From NCBI GenBank assembly GCA_022712235.1, contig JALAGW010000308.1, forward strand, positions 1 through 6,617: a stretch of 6,617 nt of DNA. Direction: 5' to 3'. Of this stretch, positions 1 to 5,209 are shown piece after piece (position 1 is the stretch's first letter; every line of letters begins with the position of its first letter). Source of the DNA: Brevundimonas sp. (GTDB lineage Bacteria; Pseudomonadota; Alphaproteobacteria; Caulobacterales; Caulobacteraceae). A model generated the notes under the pieces. It ran no database searches and was not told where the DNA came from. It was given only the letters and a program-made list of their open reading frames with translations. Both the position numbers and the translations under genes were made by a program.

Positions 1-171
1 CCCCGCTCCTCTTGGCCTCCCGCTGGGTCTCCCCCGCCGCCCCCCCCTCCCCCCCCGCCCCCCCCCCGCCCCCCCCCCCCCGGCGCCACGTCTCCGGGTC
101 GCACCACCGGTCCCGTCTCGCCGATTTACGGCTTGCCGCATGCAGTTCCTGGTTCCCGCCGTCCCGCGTCC
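1..171. other. Non-coding flank downstream of the dehydrogenase gene
   Basis: No credible gene is present. A short plus-strand frame from 12 to 218 is mostly proline and arginine created by the C tract. On the minus strand, just past the dehydrogenase stop, only a weak 4-bp hairpin is visible (GCCG 120-123 with CGGC 129-132, loop ATTTA) and no T-run follows. I do not call a terminator. Bases 1-30 and 82-115 are also strongly strand-biased in composition and should be treated as uncertain. Confidence 0.55.
31..81. repeat. Near-homopolymer C tract (G on the minus strand)
   Basis: 46 of 51 bases are C, the exceptions being G at 36, 39, 57 and 68 and T at 48. The longest run is 13 C (69-81). Read on the minus strand, outward from the dehydrogenase gene, it is a degenerate poly-G tail. 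That is the pattern left by two-colour sequencing chemistry at read or contig ends, so an artefact is more likely than biology. A real low-complexity tract cannot be excluded from this window alone. Confidence 0.75.
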
Positions 172-1065
172 TCAGGCGATCCCGGCCCCGCCGGTCACGC
201 CCCAGACCTCTCCAGTGACGAAGCTGGCTTCCTGGGAGGCCAGCAGGACATAAATCGGAGCGATCTCCACAGGCTGCCCCGGCCGGCCGAAGGCGCTGTG
301 GGCGCCGAACTGCTCGACCTTCTCCTGGGGCTGGCCGCCGCTGGGTTGAAGCACGGTCCAGAAGGGTCCCGGCGCGACGGCGTTCACACGCACGCCCTTT
401 TCGATCATCTGCCTGGCCAGGGCCTTGGTGTAGGCGACGATCCCCGCCTTTGTCGTGGCGTAGTCCAGGAGGATGTCCGAGGGCTCATAGGCCTGGATCG
501 AGGCGGTGGTGATGATGGATGCGCCTGGCGGCAGATGGGGTTCGGCGGCCTTGCAGAGCCAGTGAAGCGCGTAGAGGTTGGTCTTCAGCGTCGCATCGAA
601 ATCCTCGGTAGAGACCTCGGACACCGCCTCCCGGAACTGCTGGTGGCCGGCGTTGACGACCAGGATGTCCAGGCCGCCGAAAACCTCCGCCACCCGCGCG
701 ACCATGGCCGCATTCCACGCTTCGTCCCTGACGTCTCCGGGCAGGGCCAGAGCCTTGACCCCCGCCTTCTCGATAAGGGCGATCACCTCGCGGGCGTCGG
801 CCTCCTCCGACGGCAGATAGCCAATGGCCACGTCGGCGCCTTCGCGTGCAAAGGCGATGGCGGTCGCCCGGCCGATGCCGGAATCTCCGCCCGTGATCAG
901 GGCCCGGCGTCCTTTCAGACGGCCATGTCCGACATAGCTGTCCTCGCCATGGTCGGGCCGCGGGATCATCCGGCCGGCCAGGCCGGGTTCGGCCTGGGGC
1001 TGACGTGGAAAGGGCGGTCGCGGATACTGGTTGCGCGGATCCTGCATTGAGACGCGATCAGGCAT
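172..1065 (-). CDS. YghA-type SDR family oxidoreductase
   Basis: A 297-residue classical-fold short-chain dehydrogenase/reductase that should use NAD(P)(H) to oxidise or reduce a small alcohol, aldehyde or carbonyl in the cytoplasm; the substrate cannot be read from sequence. Visible motifs are the cofactor-binding TGGDSGIG (58-65), VNAG (137-140, a variant of NNAG), and the catalytic tetrad N163, S189, Y202 and K206 (YATTK). The roughly 50-residue N-terminal extension containing PG, PRPDHGE and YVGxGRLKGR is typical of the E. coli YghA and Bacillus general-stress SDR subgroup, as are the SIQAY and APGPFWT segments. Length is normal for that subgroup. The ATG at 1065-1063 is preceded by AAGGA with 6-base spacing (TCCTT at 1072-1076 on the plus strand), whereas the in-frame ATG at codon 7 has no ribosome site. 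It is divergent from the AsmA gene and probably monocistronic here. The family call is firm; the stress role is inferred from relatives. Confidence 0.95.
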   Translation of the reverse strand: MPDRVSMQDPRNQYPRPPFPRQPQAEPGLAGRMIPRPDHGEDSYVGHGRLKGRRALITGGDSGIGRATAIAFAREGADVAIGYLPSEEADAREVIALIEKAGVKALALPGDVRDEAWNAAMVARVAEVFGGLDILVVNAGHQQFREAVSEVSTEDFDATLKTNLYALHWLCKAAEPHLPPGASIITTASIQAYEPSDILLDYATTKAGIVAYTKALARQMIEKGVRVNAVAPGPFWTVLQPSGGQPQEKVEQFGAHSAFGRPGQPVEIAPIYVLLASQEASFVTGEVWGVTGGAGIA

Positions 1066-1122
1066 GGGTCATCCTTGGAAGGCGCGCGGCCCTCATGAGG
1101 CGCGCTGGGGGCATGCCGAACT

Positions 1123-1148
1123 AATGTCCCGCCCGCATGGCCCGTTCC
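1123..1148 (-). promoter_or_regulatory. Possible EcfG-type promoter for the SDR gene (imperfect)
   Basis: On the minus strand GGAAC (plus 1148-1144) is followed after 17 bases by CATT (plus 1126-1123), one mismatch from the CGTT -10 element used by alphaproteobacterial EcfG/SigT sigma factors. Transcription would start near 1116, leaving a leader of about 50 bases before the ATG. The GGAAC box is exact and correctly oriented, but the -10 is weak, so this is a candidate only. Confidence 0.3.
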
Positions 1149-1267
1149 TCTGTCGCGAAGGCGACGCTGGCTCGAGCTCTCCTTGCTGGAGATGATCCTC
1201 CTTGATCCTTCGCCAGAGCTCCGGCCCATGGCGCCCTTTACGGTCTCAGGCGTTGAGCAGCTTCACC

Positions 1268-1272
1268 GGAGG
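1268..1272 (+). promoter_or_regulatory. Ribosome binding site that decides a TTG start
   Basis: GGAGG sits 5 bases before the TTG at 1278. This is the strongest Shine-Dalgarno match in the divergent spacer. No in-frame ATG lies nearby (the ATGs at 1337 and 1342 are in other frames), so this site is the main reason for choosing the TTG initiation codon of the AsmA-family gene. Confidence 0.8.
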
Positions 1273-1277
1273 CGACC

Positions 1278-3329
1278 TTGATCGACAGTCCTGACAAACC
1301 CGTCCTTCAAACCCTGGGATCGACTGCGGCTTCCCTATGGAATGCGGCGAAGTCCAGGGCGGCCGACCTGAAGACCCATGTCGTCACCCGGGACCCGGCA
1401 TGGCGCGCGCTTCGGCGCCCGGGAAAGCCGGAGGTGATCTCTGCCGCGATCACCCTGGGCCTGGTCGTTGGCTTTCTGGTGTTTCTGGCGCTGTTCGACT
1501 GGAACTGGCTGCGCGGGCCTATCGGTCGGGCCGCATCCGCCTCCACCGGACGCGAGGTCGTGCTGAACGGCGACCTGGATGTCAGGCTGTTGAGCTGGAC
1601 CCCGTCGGCCACGGTGCGCGGCCTGAGCGTCGGCGGCCCCGCCTGGGCGAGGGATGGAAACACGGCCGAGGTTGAACAGCTGGACGTCTCGGTCTGGCTT
1701 CGACGGCTTTTTCTGGGCCAGGTGGAGGTGTCCTCTCTGGTGATGACCCGGCCGGCGGTTCATCTGATCGTGGACAAGGAAGGCCGCCGCAGCTGGGACC
1801 TGCATCCCGATCGGCCCGACGACGGTCGCGGGGCGAAGCTGCCGGTCATCCAGCGCCTGGCCATCAGGGACGGCCGCCTGAGGCTCGACGAACAGCGGCG
1901 GGGCATGAAGCTGGACGCCCTGATCACCGCGCGCGAGGCGCGGTCCCCCGAGGACGGCGAAAGCGGCTTCCTGCTTGACGGCAAGGGGACGATGAACGGC
2001 GCCCCGCTGACGCTTCGCATCACAGGCGGCCCCTTCATCAATATCCGCCGCGACCGGCCCTACGCCTTCACCGCTGATCTGGCGGGAGCGGGCTCCAGGC
2101 TGAAGGCGGAGGGCGCCGTCACCCGCCCCTTCGATCTCGGTCGGTTCAATGCGGTGCTGGAGCTTGAGGGAGAAGACCTGGCCGACCTCTATCTCCTCAC
2201 CGGGATCACCACGCCGAACACCCCTCCCTACAGACTGAGCGGCGATCTGAGCCGCGACGGGGCCCTGTTCCGCTTCACCGGGTTCAGCGGCCGGGTCGGA
2301 TCGTCCGACCTCTCGGGATCCCTGGAGGTGAACAAGGTCGGCGGACGCCGTCGCGTCGACGCAAAGCTGACGTCGCGCGCCCTGGACATCGACGACCTCG
2401 CCGCCGTTCTGGGCGCCCGGCCGCGGGTCACAGGCGGAGGAACCGTGGCGACCTCGGGCGCGCCCGGCAAGCTCTTGCCGGATGCGCCGCTGCAGACTGA
2501 GCGGCTTCGCGCCATGGACGGCGCCCTGTCCTATCGCGCCGGTTCGGTGAGAGCCAACGCCTTCGATATTCGCCAGGTCAGCCTCGGCGCCGACCTGAAG
2601 GACGGAATTCTGACCCTTGATCCGGTCGCCTTCACCTTCAATCGCGGCGAGCTCAACGGTACGGCCCGCATCGACGCGGCCACGCCCTACAGCGCCGTCG
2701 ACTTCCGCCTGAGCGGCTATCCGCTGGAATCGATCGTGCCCGCCCGCGGCGGGACGCCGACGGTGACAGGGCGGGCCCTTGGCCGGGCGAAGCTTGAGGG
2801 GCCCGGCGCCTCCATCCACGACCTGGCGGCCAACTCCAAGGGAACCATCAGCCTGGTCGTGCCTCAGGGACAGATGCGATCGGCCTTCGCCGAACTCCTG
2901 GGCATCAATGTCGGCGCGGGTCTTCGCAAGCTGCTTTCCGGGGACCAGTCCACGTCCGGCATTCGCTGCGCCGTTGCGGATTTCAAGGTGGCCGGCGGCG
3001 TCGCCTCCTCACGCACCCTTGTGATCGACACGGACGTGGTCCTGGCCCAGGGCTCGGGAACCATCGACCTCGGCGCCGAGACAATGAACCTCAAGATCGA
3101 CGGCGAGACCAAGAAGCCTCGTTTGCTGCGGGTTTGGGCGCCGATCACGATCAGGGGTCCCCTCGCCTCCCCGCGCCTGGGCGTCGACGCCTCGGCCGTG
3201 GCGACGCAGGGCGGGCTGGTCGGCGCCCTGGCCGCCCTGGTCAGCCCCGTCGCCGGCCTCCTGGGTTTCATCGACCCTGGCCTGGCTGAAGACGCCGACT
3301 GCGGCTCCCTGATCGCCTCGGCCCGCTGA
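1278..3329 (+). CDS. AsmA family protein
   Basis: A 683-residue inner-membrane-anchored protein of the AsmA/TamB-like superfamily, which acts in the periplasm in envelope or lipid homeostasis; members are thought to form long grooved beta structures linked to phospholipid movement toward the outer membrane. Visible parts: a cytoplasmic N-terminus (1-52) rich in R and K, one hydrophobic helix (about 54-73), then the AsmA N-terminal signature with the GREV...GDL...LSWTPSATV segment and G-PAWA (about 91-124), a long run of alternating beta strands, and the AsmA C-terminal region (about 500-640). The last part includes NLKIDGETKKP and ITIRGPLASPRLGVD. The ending FIDPGLAEDADC is also typical of the family. 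The start is TTG, supported by GGAGG 5 bases upstream. The roughly 50-residue segment before the membrane helix is longer than in E. coli AsmA, where the helix is near the N-terminus. No EcfG-like box precedes it, and its specific partner is unknown. Confidence 0.93.
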   Translation: MIDSPDKPVLQTLGSTAASLWNAAKSRAADLKTHVVTRDPAWRALRRPGKPEVISAAITLGLVVGFLVFLALFDWNWLRGPIGRAASASTGREVVLNGDLDVRLLSWTPSATVRGLSVGGPAWARDGNTAEVEQLDVSVWLRRLFLGQVEVSSLVMTRPAVHLIVDKEGRRSWDLHPDRPDDGRGAKLPVIQRLAIRDGRLRLDEQRRGMKLDALITAREARSPEDGESGFLLDGKGTMNGAPLTLRITGGPFINIRRDRPYAFTADLAGAGSRLKAEGAVTRPFDLGRFNAVLELEGEDLADLYLLTGITTPNTPPYRLSGDLSRDGALFRFTGFSGRVGSSDLSGSLEVNKVGGRRRVDAKLTSRALDIDDLAAVLGARPRVTGGGTVATSGAPGKLLPDAPLQTERLRAMDGALSYRAGSVRANAFDIRQVSLGADLKDGILTLDPVAFTFNRGELNGTARIDAATPYSAVDFRLSGYPLESIVPARGGTPTVTGRALGRAKLEGPGASIHDLAANSKGTISLVVPQGQMRSAFAELLGINVGAGLRKLLSGDQSTSGIRCAVADFKVAGGVASSRTLVIDTDVVLAQGSGTIDLGAETMNLKIDGETKKPRLLRVWAPITIRGPLASPRLGVDASAVATQGGLVGALAALVSPVAGLLGFIDPGLAEDADCGSLIASAR

Positions 3330-3338
3330 ACGCGACAG

Positions 3339-3357
3339 GGCCGCGCCGCGGCGGGCC
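3339..3357 (+). terminator. Weak GC-rich hairpin after the AsmA gene
   Basis: GGCCGC (3339-3344) can pair with 3351-3357 if one G is bulged, with a 6-base loop, 9 bases after the AsmA stop. There is no T-run, so intrinsic termination is unproven. In GC-rich DNA such hairpins also arise by chance. Confidence 0.25.
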
Positions 3358-3392
3358 TCGGCAGGGAATTCAGTCCGGCGCAGGTCAGGGGC

Positions 3393-3418
3393 GGAACGCT
3401 GCGCCTCCGCCATCGGTT
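3393..3418 (+). promoter_or_regulatory. Candidate EcfG-type promoter for the flavoprotein gene
   Basis: GGAAC at 3393-3397 is followed after 17 bases by GGTT at 3415-3418, so the conserved GTT lies 18 bases from the -35 box. The site is in the 118-base spacer between the AsmA gene and the flavoprotein gene, with a predicted start near 3425 and a leader of about 23 bases. The match is good but not exact, since the consensus -10 is CGTT with 16-17 base spacing. Confidence 0.45.
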
Positions 3419-3447
3419 CGCACCGGACACCACCTTGAAGCAATCTC

Positions 3448-4401
3448 ATGGCCTCAAAAGCAGAACCGTCCTCCGAACGGGATGTCGTCATCGTCGGCGC
3501 CGGGCCGGCAGGCCTGACGGCGGCCCTCTATCTGGCGCGATATCGTCGAGAGCCCCTTGTGCTGCATGACGGCAAGAGCCGCGCCCTTCGCATTCCCCTC
3601 ACCCATAACGCCCCCGGCTTCCCTGAAGGAATCGGCGGACCGGATCTGATCGCACGCATGACGCGCCATGCCGTACAGTACGGCGCGGAACTGGAAGAGG
3701 CCGAGGTGGTCGCGATCGAGCCCGCGCCCGAAGGCTTTCTCTTCCGTCTCGGGAACGGTTCGACGCGCCTGGGCCGCGCCGTCATCCTTGCGACGGGAGT
3801 AGAACTCAATCAGGTCGATCTGCCCGAAGCCGTTCACGAGGCGGCGATCCGCGCGGGAGTGCTGCGCTACTGCCCCGTCTGCGACGGATATGAACACACG
3901 GAGAAACGGATAGGGGTGATCGGTTGCGACACCAATGGAGCGGCGGAAGCCCTTTTCCTGCGGCGGTATTCCCGCGACGTCACCCTGATGCCGCTCAACC
4001 GCCCCGAACTCTCGCCCGCCGAGGCCCTGGATCTGGCCTCGGCGGGGGTCCGGCTGGAAGCAGGCGCGCTTCTCGCTCTTGAGCCAGCCGCCGACCACAT
4101 CGCCGTCCATCTCGACAGCGCGGCGTCGCTGGCGTTCGACGTCGTCTATCCGGCCCTGGGCTGCCGGCCGCGTTCGGAGTTGGCGCGGCGACTCGGCCTC
4201 AGCCTCACTGCGGGCGGCTGCGTGACGCCCGACTCGGTCTTCGACAGTCGGATCGCGGGCGTCTTCGCCGCTGGAGACCTCGTGGAAGGCCTGGATCAGA
4301 TCAGCGTCGCCATGGGCCACGGCGCCGTGGCGGCCACCAGGGCGCACAACTGGCTGCGCGAGCAGGAGCACGCCACGCTCCGGAGCAAGAGCCGGACCTG
4401 A
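3448..4401 (+). CDS. Thioredoxin-reductase-like FAD-dependent oxidoreductase
   Basis: A 317-residue class II pyridine-nucleotide-disulphide oxidoreductase of thioredoxin reductase size, probably cytoplasmic. FAD binding is shown by GAGPAG (17-22), the ATG motif (115-117) and the C-terminal AGDLVEG...QISVAMGHGAVAA block (275-296). The redox-active dithiol is C142-P-V-C145 followed by DGYE, in the position where true TrxB has CATC. The second Rossmann motif is unusual: GCDTNGAAEA (159-168) replaces the GGGDSA(V/A)EEA pattern of TrxB, and TLMPLNRPE (179-187) stands where TrxB has the HRR motif that contacts the NADPH 2'-phosphate. NADH, another donor or a specialised partner is therefore plausible, and it should not be called trxB. 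The ATG at 3448 has only a weak GAAG ribosome site 7 bases upstream. A GGAAC...GTT promoter candidate precedes it, and a hairpin follows its stop. Physiological substrate unknown. Confidence 0.9.
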   Translation: MASKAEPSSERDVVIVGAGPAGLTAALYLARYRREPLVLHDGKSRALRIPLTHNAPGFPEGIGGPDLIARMTRHAVQYGAELEEAEVVAIEPAPEGFLFRLGNGSTRLGRAVILATGVELNQVDLPEAVHEAAIRAGVLRYCPVCDGYEHTEKRIGVIGCDTNGAAEALFLRRYSRDVTLMPLNRPELSPAEALDLASAGVRLEAGALLALEPAADHIAVHLDSAASLAFDVVYPALGCRPRSELARRLGLSLTAGGCVTPDSVFDSRIAGVFAAGDLVEGLDQISVAMGHGAVAATRAHNWLREQEHATLRSKSRT

Positions 4402-4409
4402 CTCTGCAT

Positions 4410-4427
4410 GGCCTGCTTCTCCAGGCC
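4410..4427 (+). terminator. Hairpin after the flavoprotein gene
   Basis: A perfect 6-bp stem (GGCCTG 4410-4415 with CAGGCC 4422-4427) with loop CTTCTC begins 9 bases after the stop codon. A second 5-bp stem (GCGGC 4431-4435 with GCCGC 4440-4444) follows directly. No T-run is present, so this may slow polymerase or protect the 3' end rather than act as a classic intrinsic terminator. It lies before the SemiSWEET promoter candidate, consistent with separate transcription units. Confidence 0.4.
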
Positions 4428-4460
4428 GAGGCGGCGCCGGCCGCATCCGCCCTCGAACGG

Positions 4461-4485
4461 GGAACGGCGGATGACGCCTGACGTT
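4461..4485 (+). promoter_or_regulatory. EcfG (SigT)-type promoter for the SemiSWEET gene
   Basis: GGAAC (4461-4465), 16 bases, then CGTT (4482-4485) is an exact match to the consensus of the alphaproteobacterial general stress sigma factor EcfG. The expected start of transcription, 6-9 bases after CGTT, falls at about 4491-4494, on or next to the ATG at 4494. No Shine-Dalgarno sequence lies between. A leaderless, stress-induced mRNA is therefore predicted. This is a sequence match only, with no expression evidence. Confidence 0.65.
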
Positions 4486-4493
4486 GCAGCCCT

Positions 4494-4781
4494 ATGAGCG
4501 AACTCGTCGCCAACATCGTCGGCTCGGCGGCCGCCGTCTGCTCCATCACCAGTTTTGCGCCCCAGGGCCTCAAGATCTGGAAAGAGAAGGACGCCTCGGC
4601 CGTAAGCCTGAAGACCTACGGACTGACCGTCACCTGCTTCATCCTCTGGGTGATCTACGGCGTCATGACAGAGGCATGGCCGGTGACGATCGCGAACGCC
4701 TTCGCCCTGGCGATGGCGTCGGGCGTGCTCGTCATGAAGTGGCGCTTCAGGGACAAAGGTCCGCGCGCCGCACAATCCTAG
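4494..4781 (+). CDS. SemiSWEET family PQ-loop transporter
   Basis: A 95-residue three-helix inner-membrane protein of the SemiSWEET/MtN3-saliva family. Members work as dimers and move small sugars such as sucrose or glucose down their gradient. Helices are about 5-22, 42-58 and 64-82. The signature PQ pair is P23-Q24 in SFAPQGLKIWKEKDASAVS, the standard first-helix and loop pattern. W52 and N68 sit where characterised SemiSWEETs have their sugar-contacting Trp and Asn. The C-terminus is short and basic (KWRFRDKGPR). Length is normal for the family. The ATG at 4494 has no ribosome binding site but lies 8 bases after an exact CGTT -10 element, which suits leaderless translation. The cargo cannot be deduced. 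Regulation by the general stress sigma factor is inferred from the promoter. Confidence 0.93.
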   Translation: MSELVANIVGSAAAVCSITSFAPQGLKIWKEKDASAVSLKTYGLTVTCFILWVIYGVMTEAWPVTIANAFALAMASGVLVMKWRFRDKGPRAAQS

Positions 4782-4987
4782 AGCTCACAGTCGCAGCAGA
4801 GCCGGTCGGCCCCGAGGGCGCGCGCCGCCAGGCTTGGGCCGCCCGGACGGGATGAGCCGTCTTATGCGCTGCGGACGACCAGCCTCCGCCGCGCCCCATC
4901 CGGATGAGACGCCTATGCGACACAAGGTCTCCTGGAGCATGGATCGAAGGAATAATTTTCAGGCCGCCCTGCCGTGCGAATGCGCCA

Positions 4988-5022
4988 ACGGTCCGGGCGG
5001 CGCGCGGCGCCGGCCGGACCGT
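4988..5022. other. Strong inverted repeat / stem-loop
   Basis: ACGGTCCGG (4988-4996) pairs perfectly with CCGGACCGT (5014-5022). Inside, after a 2x2 internal loop, GGCGC (4999-5003) pairs with GCGCC (5007-5011) around a 3-base loop. The result is a 14-bp two-part hairpin in 35 bases. No T-run follows on either strand, so it is not a standard terminator. It could be a transcript-end structure, a repeat-type palindrome or part of a small RNA. Confidence 0.6.
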
Positions 5023-5153
5023 CAAGCTCGGTCAGACGAGCCCGCCAGACCGGCGCTTCTCCGGTAAAGCCGCTAACGCCGAGCGAAGAAGCAGCCCGGC
5101 TGAAGGCCAGAGCCTAGCGGTTGCGTTGCGGCCCGTCGCCCAGGCGCCTGACC

Positions 5154-5178
5154 GGAACTCGCGTCAGCAGGGCCGATT
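5154..5178 (+). promoter_or_regulatory. Possible EcfG-type promoter for the hemerythrin gene (imperfect)
   Basis: GGAAC (5154-5158) is followed after 16 bases by GATT (5175-5178), which keeps the TT of the CGTT -10 element but differs in the first two bases. The predicted start near 5185 would give a leader of about 25 bases containing the AGGAG ribosome site. Position and orientation are right, but the -10 is weak. Confidence 0.35.
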
Positions 5179-5209
5179 TGCTCCCTGTCCCCCTTCGACA
5201 GGAGCCGTC

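Larger units (their letters stand above)
4782..5209. other. 428-base spacer with stem-loops, no convincing gene
   Basis: Short plus-strand frames exist here (for example 4834-5067, containing an ATG at 4918), but they lack good ribosome sites, are Arg/Pro/Ala rich, and run through a strong inverted repeat, so I do not call them genes. The spacer contains a low-GC patch at 4944-4960 with AATAAT (4951-4956), a strong stem-loop (4988-5022), a smaller ACCGG/CCGGT hairpin (5049-5053 with 5061-5065), and a GGAAC promoter candidate (5154-5178). A small RNA or long-leader function is possible but unsupported beyond these elements. Confidence 0.5.

Noticed and set aside
120..132. Hairpin GCCG-ATTTA-CGGC downstream of the SDR gene
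   Set aside because: Only 4 bp of stem and no T-run, too weak to call a terminator.
1155..1213. Long-range inverted repeat GCGAAGG / CCTTCGC and two GAGCTC palindromes in the divergent spacer
   Set aside because: A 7-bp stem with a 45-base loop and common GC-rich palindromes are expected by chance; there is no operator symmetry tied to the promoter candidate.
1335..2819. Minus-strand frame of 494 codons opposite the AsmA gene
   Set aside because: Antisense shadow typical of GC-rich DNA. The plus frame carries the membrane helix, AsmA motifs and a ribosome site.
3454..4446. Minus-strand frame of 330 codons opposite the flavoprotein gene
   Set aside because: Shadow of a gene with unmistakable FAD and CxxC motifs; no motifs of its own.
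4834..5067. Small plus-strand frame in the spacer, 77 codons
   Set aside because: No ribosome site at its ATGs, Arg/Pro-rich composition, and it crosses a strong stem-loop; no family recognised.
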